Assembly (NCBI GenBank): GCA_963714405.1
Contig: CAVQOH010000006.1
Span: 682,001 to 746,000 of the forward strand
Direction: 5' to 3'
Length of the DNA stretch: 64,000 nucleotides
From: JAZGGS01 sp963714405
Lineage (GTDB): Bacteria; Bacteroidota; Ignavibacteria; Ignavibacteriales; Ignavibacteriaceae
Shown: positions 1 through 8,629 of the stretch, in pieces
How the letters are laid out: each line of letters begins with the position of its first letter
How positions within the stretch are numbered: the stretch's first letter is position 1
Program-made: the position numbers and the translations under genes
Notes under the pieces: generated by a model
What the model saw: only the letters and a program-made list of their open reading frames with translations
Told to the model about the DNA's origin: nothing
Database searches by the model: none

Positions 1-147
1 AAAATTGAAAAAACAGAATATAAAGATGATGTTATGATTAAATGTCTTATCAAACCATCAAAACTTAAAATTATTGAAAATGAGCTTACAGAAGTTGGAA
101 AAGGTAAAATATTATATGAGTTAACAGGAAACAGCTATTACTTGTAG
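1..147 (+). CDS. C-terminal end of a YigZ/IMPACT-like protein (5' truncated)
   Basis: An open frame enters from the left edge and ends at TAG 145-147, leaving 48 residues. The fragment has an alternating strand/helix look, with a central segment reading KPSKLKIIENEL and a tail ending GNSYYL. This resembles the C-terminal elongation-factor-G-like domain (DUF1949) that follows the catalytic-like domain in YigZ/IMPACT family proteins. The assignment rests on general resemblance of a short tail only. The bulk of the protein lies outside the window, so its start and function cannot be judged here. Confidence 0.4.
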   Translation, partial: KIEKTEYKDDVMIKCLIKPSKLKIIENELTEVGKGKILYELTGNSYYL

Positions 148-202
148 CAGATAATTCAACTATTGATAATTGTTAAAAAAATTATTTGCTAACACTTGAT
201 AA

Positions 203-225
203 AAATATCGCTAATGGCGATATTT
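203..225. promoter_or_regulatory. Perfect 9-bp inverted repeat, candidate MarR operator
   Basis: AAATATCGC at 203-211 and GCGATATTT at 217-225 are exact reverse complements separated by 5 bases. The element lies about 40 bp upstream of the MarR-family start codon at 266 and downstream of the preceding gene's stop. MarR regulators usually bind palindromes of this size and repress their own promoter, so autoregulation is the natural inference. It is not followed by a T tract in the direction of the upstream gene, which argues against a simple terminator. Confidence 0.6.
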
Positions 226-265
226 GATACAAACAATATTTCCTAACTTAGCAAGGGGAATACAA

Positions 266-715
266 ATGGTAGTAAACAGTACAGCAGAACGGCTTGCAAA
301 CCTAACTTTTAATTTGCTTGCCAATTGCCAGGAAAAAGAAGTTCGCCTGGCAGAACTTCACGGATTAACACAGGCGGAATTTAGATGCCTCCGTTTATTT
401 GGTACAGATGAAAATCTGAATAATAAGCAAATTGCAGAAAGAATGAAGCTTAGCCCAAGCAGGTTAACGAGAATTATTGATGGACTTGTTAAGAAAGAGT
501 ACATTAATAGAGAAATAGATTCCAATGACAGGCGGAACATGCGGGTTACTCTTTCCAGAAAAGGCAAACAACTAGTTAGGCAATTAAACAAAGCATATAT
601 TGATATTCATAATGAAATTTTAGAGGATATCGATGAATCGCAGCATGAACCATTAATAACTGCAATGGATCATTTGCTTTCAGCTTTGGAAAAATGGTTG
701 AGCCGACCTGACTAG
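266..715 (+). CDS. MarR-family transcriptional regulator
   Basis: A 149-residue winged helix-turn-helix regulator of the MarR type. The central part has the recognition region (KQIAERMKLSPSRLTRIID) followed by the wing with the family signature D-x-R (SNDRRNMRVTLSRKG). The flanking helices are the usual dimerisation arms. ATG 266 is chosen over a TTG at 224 because AAGGGG sits 7 bases upstream and the longer version adds atypical residues. The gene stands alone between a YigZ-like tail and a convergent methyltransferase, so its target is not obvious. The palindrome at 203-225 suggests autoregulation. The ligand is unknown. Confidence 0.85.
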   Translation: MVVNSTAERLANLTFNLLANCQEKEVRLAELHGLTQAEFRCLRLFGTDENLNNKQIAERMKLSPSRLTRIIDGLVKKEYINREIDSNDRRNMRVTLSRKGKQLVRQLNKAYIDIHNEILEDIDESQHEPLITAMDHLLSALEKWLSRPD

Positions 716-786
716 AGGGCCAATCGCTAGTTTATAAATTTAATGTTGGTAGGAATTTTATTTTCCTGCAGAACAGTAATGGGGAA

Positions 787-1428
787 TTACTTTTTTATTC
801 CCAAACCAATACCATCCCCTATTGGCAGAATTGTAGATATTAGATTCTGTTGTTTAGTAAAAATTTTATTAAACTGCTTTATATGCTTGGTTGATTCCTT
901 GTATTTTACAGGAATCCGGGTTGAAGCGGCGTAACCCTGCCAAAGCAAATTATCAACTACAATTATTCCCCCTCTTTTTAACAACACCATTGAATAATCG
1001 AAAAGACGTTTATAATCTTCCTTATCAGCATCCAAAAAAATAAAATCGTACTTCTTTTTCAAACTAGGCATAACATTCAGAGCATCTCCTTCAAACATTT
1101 TTATTTTATCGGCAACACCTGCTCGTTCAATAAAACCCTTTGCAAGAGCTATGTTATCCTCACTAAGTTCAATTGTATGTAAGATGGATTTCTTTTTTAA
1201 ATTTCTTGCAATTCTAATTGAGGTATAAGCAATTGCAGTTCCTATTTCCAGACATCGCTTAGGATTGTTCATTAAGATTAATTGTTCAATAAATTCAGCT
1301 CCCTGCCAGGAAAGAATTGGCACTTTTTGTTCGCTCGCGAACTCTTCCATTTCCTTTAACAGCTCATTACTCTCTTTTCTAAATGAACTTAAATATTTGT
1401 GCTGTGCTGGGTAAAAAATTTTATTCAT
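787..1428 (-). CDS. SAM-dependent O-methyltransferase (family 3, TrmR/YrrM-like)
   Basis: 213 residues with a class I Rossmann methyltransferase fold. Motif I is CLEIGTAIAYTS near residues 59-70. A metal and substrate region FIFLDADKEDY lies at about 129-139, and VVDNLLWQG at about 157-165 supplies the second acidic/Asn ligand. This is the catechol-O-methyltransferase-like family, which includes the Bacillus tRNA 5-hydroxyuridine methyltransferase TrmR. A tRNA substrate is therefore plausible but not shown. It is convergent with the MarR gene and separated by about 110 bp from the subtilase behind it. No clear Shine-Dalgarno precedes the ATG. Confidence 0.8.
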   Translation of the reverse strand: MNKIFYPAQHKYLSSFRKESNELLKEMEEFASEQKVPILSWQGAEFIEQLILMNNPKRCLEIGTAIAYTSIRIARNLKKKSILHTIELSEDNIALAKGFIERAGVADKIKMFEGDALNVMPSLKKKYDFIFLDADKEDYKRLFDYSMVLLKRGGIIVVDNLLWQGYAASTRIPVKYKESTKHIKQFNKIFTKQQNLISTILPIGDGIGLGIKK

Positions 1429-1551
1429 CTATCAACTTAATTTAATTTGAACTGTAAAATACCAAATTTGTCAATAAATGATTGATTATTTGGGAATTTT
1501 AAGATAAAATCTTTGTACTGTGGTTATGAATTGAAGAAAAAATAGAAACTC

Positions 1552-3534
1552 TCAGCGAAGTAATATTAAATTTCTGCTGTATTTTCTTCCATCCAGTTCT
1601 ACAAGAAAATAATACGCTCCACTGGCTGCATTTAATCCCTGTAGAGTTTTTCCATACCAATCAAATTGATTTGTACCTTCGAATGTAACTGTAGAATACT
1701 CCTTTACTAACTGTCCTATGGGATCAATAATTTTGACTCTTAGAAATTCATTCCCGTAAGATTTAACGGAAATCCTTGTAAACGAATGTAAAGCAGGATT
1801 AAAAGGATTTGGGAAAGGTTCGCTTACAACAAAATCTGTGAAAGTTTTTTTAAGATTAAGATTCAGATATATATCCAATTGCCCATAAAAAAACTTAAAA
1901 TTATCTGCTGGTGGATTACGAAAATTACTTTGACCGTCATTAAATGTAAAGTAAAAATCAATCAGCTCCCCGTCAAAAAAAACCGGTAATGCAAAAGTGT
2001 AGTTAAAATTTCCCTCATGAACCATTTTTGCATCAACATAATTTATTCCATCTGTAGAATAGTGAATCATAACTGTTGATGGTATAACTCCATCCGGTTC
2101 TAGAATACTTTTATGTAATTTAAAAGTGTTTTGTGTTACTTCCAGATTTGGAAATTGAATGGCATTAACCGCTGATATTAATCCATAACCTCGTTCATTA
2201 TCCGGTGTTTTACTATTGCCGGAAGATTCAAAAAGTATATTTCTTACTTGAGAATTTATCAAATGAGGATGTGCTGAAAGTAAAAGTGCGGTAATTCCAC
2301 TAGCGATTGGTGCTGAAACAGAAGTTCCATTTGCAAATCCGTATCCGTCATAGTTTCCAGCAAGAGCGCCAAAAACATTTAAACCTTGTGCAACCAGATC
2401 CGGTTTAATTCTTCCATCAAATGAAGGTCCCCTGCTGCTAAAGCTTACGACACTGTTATTGTTATCTACAGCGCCAATTCCCATAGTATAAATTCCATCT
2501 GCAGGAGCTGTAATATAAAACCATGCTGTATTTCCCTCATTTCCGGCAGAAGTTACAGTTATAACTCCTCTCCTGTAAGCTAATTCCGTTGCTCTTGTTA
2601 CAATTGTAGTTTTGCCATCCATATCACTATAATCATAAGAAAAAGTTGATGGATCAAAAATACTGTAGCCTAGAGAACTGCTTGTAATATCAACACCATA
2701 CGCTTCCATCCATTCTAAAGCTGCAGCATAATTATCCTCTTCAATATGTGTTTCACTTCTTATATCTTCAGTTTTTGCCAAGATAAAATCAGAACCAAAT
2801 GCAGCGCCGATAAGCATGCTATCTTTCTGCCCTGCAACAATGGAAAGAACAAAAGTTCCATGATTATGCTGGCCGGCTACATCGTTGGTGTCGTTTACTG
2901 TAGAAGAATCATTGAAAACAAAATCATACTCAGCAATAACATTTGTATTTGAAAGTGATTCGTGATTATTCCAATCGAAGCCGGTATCAAGTATTCCTAT
3001 TAATATCCCTTCACCGGTTATTCCTTTTGAATGAACAGCGGGAACGCTGGAGAGCTGAAGCTGTGCGAATGAAGGACCGTAATCATTGATAGATAAAATA
3101 GATTTTTTCCCGTAGAATTCTTCATTGAATATTGTAGGTGAACTGAAAACAAGTGTTTTTATCAGTTCAATTTTTTTTATAAAGTCTTTTTTACCTATTT
3201 CATTAATCTGTTCTGCAGTTAAGTAAGCTGACACTGCATTAAACCATTTAAGTCTGTTTTCAATCTTTATATTTAAATTCTCAAGTTCAACTAAATAATC
3301 CTGTGAATGCGGCAAATCCTCATAAGTTATAAAATTCTCTTCACCCATATTTTTAATTCTTCTCTCAATACATTTATCTGATAAGTCTTTAAAGGCAGAC
3401 TTATACTGTAAGCCGTTCTTTTCAATTGTACTGTTTTCGTTAATACCTTTATCTTTAAAATAGATGAGATATTTGCTCTGTGAAAAGGAAATAATGAACG
3501 GTACGAAAATGAATAGAAGGATAAAAATCTTCAT
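1552..3534 (-). CDS. Secreted S8 family serine peptidase with T9SS sorting domain
   Basis: 660 residues. A Sec signal peptide (about residues 1-19, hydrophobic run ending SFSQ) leads to a propeptide-like region and then a subtilisin domain. The catalytic triad is visible: Asp183 in ILDTG, His225 in HNHGT and Ser405 in NGTSVSAP, with the oxyanion Asn332 in SAGNEG. The last ~90 residues form a type IX secretion C-terminal sorting domain, with EPFPNPFNP, an IDPIGQLV strand and an end of NLILLR. The product should be exported through the outer membrane by the Por/T9SS machinery and be surface-bound or released. Substrate is unknown. It is monocistronic-looking, 78 bp upstream of lepB's stop. Confidence 0.92.
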   Translation of the reverse strand: MKIFILLFIFVPFIISFSQSKYLIYFKDKGINENSTIEKNGLQYKSAFKDLSDKCIERRIKNMGEENFITYEDLPHSQDYLVELENLNIKIENRLKWFNAVSAYLTAEQINEIGKKDFIKKIELIKTLVFSSPTIFNEEFYGKKSILSINDYGPSFAQLQLSSVPAVHSKGITGEGILIGILDTGFDWNNHESLSNTNVIAEYDFVFNDSSTVNDTNDVAGQHNHGTFVLSIVAGQKDSMLIGAAFGSDFILAKTEDIRSETHIEEDNYAAALEWMEAYGVDITSSSLGYSIFDPSTFSYDYSDMDGKTTIVTRATELAYRRGVITVTSAGNEGNTAWFYITAPADGIYTMGIGAVDNNNSVVSFSSRGPSFDGRIKPDLVAQGLNVFGALAGNYDGYGFANGTSVSAPIASGITALLLSAHPHLINSQVRNILFESSGNSKTPDNERGYGLISAVNAIQFPNLEVTQNTFKLHKSILEPDGVIPSTVMIHYSTDGINYVDAKMVHEGNFNYTFALPVFFDGELIDFYFTFNDGQSNFRNPPADNFKFFYGQLDIYLNLNLKKTFTDFVVSEPFPNPFNPALHSFTRISVKSYGNEFLRVKIIDPIGQLVKEYSTVTFEGTNQFDWYGKTLQGLNAASGAYYFLVELDGRKYSRNLILLR

Positions 3535-3612
3535 TGTTTTTTTATGATGAAATTGTAGAGATATATAAAAATTATGTGGATAATTTGAAAGATATTAATC
3601 AATGTGTAAAAA

Positions 3613-4443
3613 TTATTGCACCCCTTTAAATATTCTTTTTGTTCTTATTCCAGATAAAAATCCTAACGGACCTGGTGCAATTTTTTCACTATCAATAGAC
3701 CAATATATAATTAATGCTTTTCCAATTATCAGTTTTTCAGAAATAAAACCCAGGTAACGGCTATCCATACTTACATCAAGATTATCTCCAACTAAAAAGT
3801 AGTGATCATTCTTAACCACATAATTTACAATAGGTCTGGCATCAAGAGTAATAACAGTTCCTTCGTCTCTAAGAACCCGTTCACCATAATCCATAACAAT
3901 AATTTGTTTTACTCTTTCAAAGTTGCGTGAATTAACAAAAATTGTATCACCTTTTTTAGGTATTACAATTGGTCCATAATTATCCCGATTCCATTTAGCT
4001 CCTTGTGGAAAAATATTATTATCAACAATTCCTTTTCTTCGAACAACTTCATCAGAATTTTTAACAGTTGCAGGAAGTAAAAGTTCTGTACTATTAATAA
4101 ATATTTTTTTATTTACAATCTGAAGTGTATCTCCCGGTCCAGCAACAATTCTTTTAATAAACTGGTGCGCTACGAGAGTAGAATCTTCCAGAAATTTTTT
4201 AGGATAATTAAAGACTATTAGCTCATTAACTTCAGGTTTCCAGGTATCAAAAATTTTGAAGTGTGGAATTTCAATATCAGTAAAAGGAATTTTGGCCGGT
4301 GTGGAAAAATTGTAAGCAATTTTATTAACAATTATAAAATCACCGGAAAGAAGTGTATTTTCCATTGAAGATGTTGGAATCTGGAATGCTTCTAAGACAA
4401 ACATTTTTAACAAAATTGCTGCAATTGCCAATATTATTGCCAA
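3613..4443 (-). CDS. lepB: Signal peptidase I
   Basis: Type I signal peptidase (276 residues from TTG 4443), which removes Sec signal peptides at the outer face of the inner membrane. It has an N-terminal transmembrane helix, catalytic Ser26 in PTSSMENTL, general-base Lys98 in FIKRIVAGPGD, and the C-terminal box VGDNLDVSMDSRYLG. A long inserted region between the boxes is typical of Bacteroidota enzymes. The start is doubtful. The frame stays open upstream to a stop at 4480-4482 and would add a basic KKLFKLFR segment that suits a cytoplasmic anchor. That longer form would need ATC at 4470 or repair of a one-base indel linking to ATG 4490. It follows lepA directly. Confidence 0.9.
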   Translation of the reverse strand: MAIILAIAAILLKMFVLEAFQIPTSSMENTLLSGDFIIVNKIAYNFSTPAKIPFTDIEIPHFKIFDTWKPEVNELIVFNYPKKFLEDSTLVAHQFIKRIVAGPGDTLQIVNKKIFINSTELLLPATVKNSDEVVRRKGIVDNNIFPQGAKWNRDNYGPIVIPKKGDTIFVNSRNFERVKQIIVMDYGERVLRDEGTVITLDARPIVNYVVKNDHYFLVGDNLDVSMDSRYLGFISEKLIIGKALIIYWSIDSEKIAPGPLGFLSGIRTKRIFKGVQ

Positions 4444-4493
4444 ACGAAATAATTTAAATAGTTTTTTGATGACTAAATCCTATTACTCATAAA

Positions 4494-6287
4494 TTAATCT
4501 TCAATTTGTAGCACAGCGAGAAATGCTTCTTGCGGAATTTCAACATTTCCAACCTGTTTCATGCGTTTTTTACCTTCCTTTTGCTTTTCAAGTAGTTTTC
4601 GTTTTCTTGTAATATCTCCACCATAACATTTTGCAAGTACATTTTTTCTTAGCGCTTTAACAACTGATTTAGAAATTACCTTAGAACCAATTGATGCCTG
4701 AATTGATATTTCAAACATTTGCCTTGGAATTAATTCTTTTAATTTACTGCATACCCTTCTTCCCCAATCGTAAGATTTTTCTTTGTGAACTATAATTGAG
4801 AGAGCATCAACAGCTTCACTATTTATCAATATATCCAGTTTAACTAGTTCAGCTTTTTGGTAACCTGCATATTCATAATCAAAAGATGCATATCCACGGC
4901 TGGTTGATTTTAGCTTATCATAAAAATCAAAAATAATCTCTGCCAGCGGGAATGTAAATTCAAGGTCTGCACGGGTTGGATCAATATAAGTAGTATTGTT
5001 ATAAGTTCCCCTTTTATCCATTGCCAGCTTCATTATGTTACCCACATATTCGCTTGGAGTAACAATTTGAGCTTTAATATATGGCTCTTCTACATAATCT
5101 ATCTCTCCAACAGGTGGCATTTCCGCAGGATTATCAACAATTATTTTAATGTTCTTTTTGGTATAAACAAAATATTCTACGTTGGGTAATGTTGTAATTA
5201 TAGACTGATTATATTCTCTTAACAGCCTTTCCTGAACTATTTCCATATGAAGCAATCCAAGAAATCCGCATCTAAATCCAAATCCAAGTGCTGCAGAAGT
5301 TTCGGGTTGATAAATTAATGCAGAATCATTTAAACGAAATTTATCAAGTGCATCTCTTAAATCTTCAAAATCTTCCGAATTGGTAGGATACAGACCGCTG
5401 TAAACCATTGGTTTTACCTCTTTATAGCCAGGAAGAGGTTTTTCAGAACCGTTAATTGCGTGAGTTACAGTATCACCAACTTTTGCATATTTAACTTCTT
5501 TAATTCCAGAAATAAGATAACCAACATCCCCAGCAGATAATTTTTTAGTTTTTGTTTTTCTTAATCCCAGAACACCGATTTCTTCAGCCATCAAAATTTT
5601 ATCAGTTACAAAATATTTTATTTTATCCTGTGTGTTCAGTGTGCCGTTAAAAATTCTAATATACGCAATTGCACCACGATAAGAATCAAAAATTGAATCA
5701 AATATTAGCGCTTGTAAAGGTGCATTTGGATCACCCTTAGGTGGTGGAATTCTAATAACAATTTCCTCAAGCAATTTTTCAATACCTTGGTTTGCTTTTG
5801 CGCTTACTTTTAATATGTCTTTCTCATCGCACCCGATCAAATCAACTATTTGATGAGAAACTTTATCTATTTCAGCACTAGGTAAATCAATTTTATTTAT
5901 CACAGGAATTATCTCAAGACCGGCATCTATAGCCAGATAAAGATTACTTATTGTTTGCGCTTCCACACCCTGTGCTGCATCTACAATAAGTAAAGCACCT
6001 TCGCATGCTGTAAGCGAACGTGAAACTTCATAACTAAAATCAACATGTCCGGGAGTATCTATAAGGTTAAGAATGTATTCGTTTCCATCAACAGCTTTGT
6101 GGTGCATCTGGATGGCATGGGATTTTATAGTAATTCCTCTTTCTCTTTCAAGATCCAAATCATCAAGCACCTGATCCTTAGCTTCGCGGGCAGTAACCGC
6201 TCCAGTTTTCTCAAGCATCCTGTCTGCAATTGTTGATTTACCATGATCAATATGTGCAATTATGCAAAAATTTCTTATTCTATTCAT
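4494..6287 (-). CDS. lepA: Elongation factor 4 (LepA), back-translocating GTPase
   Basis: 597 residues, the normal LepA length. The G1 loop AHIDHGKST is at residues 11-19, followed by the switch region ERGITIKSHA, DTPGHVDF and NKIDLPSA for guanine specificity. The C-terminal LepA-specific domain ends with KCYGGDITRKRKLLEKQKEGKKRM (described by its ends: KCYGGDITRKR through KKRM). The protein binds stalled or mistranslocated ribosomes. The gene sits between ppx/gppA and lepB on the same strand. The lepA-lepB pairing is widespread in bacteria and suggests cotranscription. Confidence 0.97.
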   Translation of the reverse strand: MNRIRNFCIIAHIDHGKSTIADRMLEKTGAVTAREAKDQVLDDLDLERERGITIKSHAIQMHHKAVDGNEYILNLIDTPGHVDFSYEVSRSLTACEGALLIVDAAQGVEAQTISNLYLAIDAGLEIIPVINKIDLPSAEIDKVSHQIVDLIGCDEKDILKVSAKANQGIEKLLEEIVIRIPPPKGDPNAPLQALIFDSIFDSYRGAIAYIRIFNGTLNTQDKIKYFVTDKILMAEEIGVLGLRKTKTKKLSAGDVGYLISGIKEVKYAKVGDTVTHAINGSEKPLPGYKEVKPMVYSGLYPTNSEDFEDLRDALDKFRLNDSALIYQPETSAALGFGFRCGFLGLLHMEIVQERLLREYNQSIITTLPNVEYFVYTKKNIKIIVDNPAEMPPVGEIDYVEEPYIKAQIVTPSEYVGNIMKLAMDKRGTYNNTTYIDPTRADLEFTFPLAEIIFDFYDKLKSTSRGYASFDYEYAGYQKAELVKLDILINSEAVDALSIIVHKEKSYDWGRRVCSKLKELIPRQMFEISIQASIGSKVISKSVVKALRKNVLAKCYGGDITRKRKLLEKQKEGKKRMKQVGNVEIPQEAFLAVLQIED

Positions 6288-6345
6288 TATAATCTTTAAA
6301 TTGATATATAAATATAAGGAGGGAGTAATTCTCTTTAAAGGTTAC

Positions 6346-7308
6346 TTATTGTGCAATTATTGTGCGCGTTTCTTCCATTTTTGAAATGGTATCAACAATA
6401 ATTCCTTCCCTCAAAGCATTTTCTGAAACAGTCATTTCATTCAGATTTAAAATTTTAAATGTTTCACGAAGTATCAGTAATCCTGCTGGAATGATATCCG
6501 CACGTTTAATTTCCATTCCTTCAATAAATAAACGATCCACAGGTGATTTACATTTTAATATTTCATCAGTTAATTCAAATAATTCCTTTGCTAAAAATGT
6601 AAACCCATTAAGTGATTTACTAAAACTATTAAACTTTCTGAAATGAATTATTGCTGCTGCAGCTATAATTGTACCCGATGTACCTACTGCAAAATCAAAT
6701 TTAAGACCGGGCTGTAGACTACTACAGGAAGCAAGTTTATCATGAATGTATCTGCGGCATAATTCTATTGCTGTTTCTTCAAGAATGTATTTTGGAAAAA
6801 ACATTTTACTTAATCTAACTGCACCAATTTTTAAACTCTCAGCAAATTCTGATTCTCCATTTGTACCTAGTAGAAACTCCGTGCTTCCGCCTCCAATATC
6901 AATGCAAAGAATCTGTTTATTTTTAACATCTATAACATTTTGAATGCCAAGGTAGATTAATTCAGCTTCATTTTTCCCGTCGATCGGTTCAACTGAAATT
7001 CCTGTATTTTCCTGAACTCTTTCTAAAAATTCAATTTTATTTTTCGCTTCCCTTACAGCGCTGGTAGCAATAGCACGGATTTCAGCATTGTAGAATTTTG
7101 CAATTTTTCCAAATTCTGTTAATACATCAATTGCTTTTTCAATTTCACCTTCTGAGATAATACTGAATCCGTTTTTACTGTGTGAACCAAGACGAATAAC
7201 TTCTCTTTCCCTATCAATAATTTTAAATTTACCATCTCGCTTAACCTCAACAATTATAAGATGAAACGAGTTTGTGCCCATATCAATTGCTGCAACACAT
7301 TTTTTCAT
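6346..7308 (-). CDS. Ppx/GppA family exopolyphosphatase/pppGpp phosphohydrolase
   Basis: 320 residues of the actin-like ASKHA fold. The phosphate-1 loop is AAIDMGTNSFHLIIVE at the N terminus, and the second nucleotide-phosphate motif IDIGGGSTEFLLG is near residues 140-152. It is the short, two-domain form without the C-terminal HD-like extension of E. coli Ppx. It should hydrolyse polyphosphate and/or pppGpp, and sequence alone does not separate these. Its ATG overlaps the stop of the glycosyltransferase by 4 bases (ATGA), implying translational coupling. Confidence 0.9.
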   Translation of the reverse strand: MKKCVAAIDMGTNSFHLIIVEVKRDGKFKIIDREREVIRLGSHSKNGFSIISEGEIEKAIDVLTEFGKIAKFYNAEIRAIATSAVREAKNKIEFLERVQENTGISVEPIDGKNEAELIYLGIQNVIDVKNKQILCIDIGGGSTEFLLGTNGESEFAESLKIGAVRLSKMFFPKYILEETAIELCRRYIHDKLASCSSLQPGLKFDFAVGTSGTIIAAAAIIHFRKFNSFSKSLNGFTFLAKELFELTDEILKCKSPVDRLFIEGMEIKRADIIPAGLLILRETFKILNLNEMTVSENALREGIIVDTISKMEETRTIIAQ

Positions 7309-8405
7309 TTTTTGCTTTCATTTTTATTTAATATTAATTCACAGAGATGATAAACATCTTCAACAGCAACATCATCAATTAATTCTGATTTTCTTATAAA
7401 ATACTTATTTGCACCAATTGGCGCCCAGTTAAAAGGATTTGTTGGTCCAAAAATTGAAATTTGAGGGGTCTGCGTTGTTCCCGCTACATGCATTATACCC
7501 GTATCATTTGATATAAAGAGATCAGATTTTGAAATTAATGCAGCAACTTCTGTAATTGGACGGTTAAGATAGAAGCCTGATGTAAATTCGGAGTATCTTT
7601 TTACGAAGCTTATTTCATCCTTATCTTTATTGCTGCCGGTAATATAAATCTCTGCATCAAAATTTTCTTTAATTTTTTTAATCAGGGTTACATATTTAAT
7701 TAAGGACCATTTGTGTGAACAAATACCTGCTCCTATATGCATTCCAATTAAATATTTATCATTTTTTTTCATTATCCCGGAAATAAATTTATCAACATTG
7801 ATTTCATCTTTTCCATTAAAATTAATTTCTGACAGGTAATTATTTGTGTTTATTCCAAAAGGACGAATTATATCCAAGCTTCTTTCCGAAACATTTGAAT
7901 CCGGATGAGCTCTCCAATCTAAATTTACTCTTCGATCAAAAAAGAAAACAGAATTATTCTTCAGCCCATTTAAATAACTTGCACCAATCCTGCTACTTGC
8001 CTTAGCCAATCGTGCTATTAAATTACTCATAAAAGAGATTGTAACAATAACTGGTACTACAGCCAAATCATATTGTTTTCTCAACAACTTCCATGTTTTA
8101 AATATATAAAAGGGATTAAAAAGTTTTTTCTTGTTAAGAATAAAAATCCGATTAATATATTTATTTTTTACCAAACCTGGATAATTTGATGGGCTTCCAA
8201 TCAATGTAAGTTCGGAATCAGGGTAAGTTTCTTTAATTGCCCGGAAAAGAGAAACACCTGCAAGAAGATCACCAAGTTTGTTGTGCTGCAGTATTATTAA
8301 AATTTTATGCGGTGTGCCTAAATCTTTATTTTTATTTTCTTTTACTGAAAGAAATTTTTCAAGTATTGCTAATATTGATTTAGTTATGAAGGAATCACTT
8401 TTCAT
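7305..8405 (-). CDS. Glycosyltransferase family 9 (heptosyltransferase-like)
   Basis: 366 residues with two Rossmann-like halves of the GT-B fold. The N-terminal half has ILQHNKLGDLLAGVSLFRAI, the nucleotide-sugar acceptor-side signature of family 9. The C-terminal half has GMHIGAGICSHKW and the donor-binding stretch SNDTGIMHVAG. These are hallmarks of ADP-heptose:LPS heptosyltransferases, so a role in LPS core assembly at the inner membrane is likely. The exact sugar is not certain. A second family-9 enzyme lies at 61580. The ATG is 5 bases after the stop of the small membrane protein upstream. Confidence 0.88.
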   Translation of the reverse strand: MKSDSFITKSILAILEKFLSVKENKNKDLGTPHKILIILQHNKLGDLLAGVSLFRAIKETYPDSELTLIGSPSNYPGLVKNKYINRIFILNKKKLFNPFYIFKTWKLLRKQYDLAVVPVIVTISFMSNLIARLAKASSRIGASYLNGLKNNSVFFFDRRVNLDWRAHPDSNVSERSLDIIRPFGINTNNYLSEINFNGKDEINVDKFISGIMKKNDKYLIGMHIGAGICSHKWSLIKYVTLIKKIKENFDAEIYITGSNKDKDEISFVKRYSEFTSGFYLNRPITEVAALISKSDLFISNDTGIMHVAGTTQTPQISIFGPTNPFNWAPIGANKYFIRKSELIDDVAVEDVYHLCELILNKNESKK

Positions 8406-8410
8406 TATAG

Positions 8411-8629
8411 TTAGTTTTTATCTTCCTTTTGTTCATCCTCCGGATTAATCTCTTTAAAATCAGCTTCTTCTACATCTTTATATTTATTTGCATATTTTTG
8501 CCCCTGTTTTTTTAAATCATCAATAGTTGGTTTTGAAGATGAAGAAAAATAGTTCAATAATAGCTTTACCAAACGAACAATTAGCAATACGAGTATTGCA
8601 ACAATTAATATTTGAAAAATTCTGATTAT
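8411..8629 (-). CDS. Small membrane protein, DUF4834-like, with ATA start
   Basis: A 72-residue frame with one N-terminal transmembrane helix (about residues 2-24, rich in I, L and V). A short polar tail follows, with SSSSKPTIDD and an acidic end (DVEEADFKEINPEDEQKED). The architecture resembles the DUF4834 family of small Bacteroidota membrane proteins found next to nucleoside-kinase or folate genes. No ATG, GTG or TTG is usable before the helix. ATA at 8629 follows AAGGAG at 6 bases and overlaps the kinase stop, so I take it as the start. Function is unknown. Confidence 0.6.
   Translation of the reverse strand: MIRIFQILIVAILVLLIVRLVKLLLNYFSSSSKPTIDDLKKQGQKYANKYKDVEEADFKEINPEDEQKEDKN

Noticed and set aside
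743..934. 63-codon plus-strand frame
   Set aside because: Lies mainly opposite the methyltransferase gene and has no Shine-Dalgarno or recognisable protein features.
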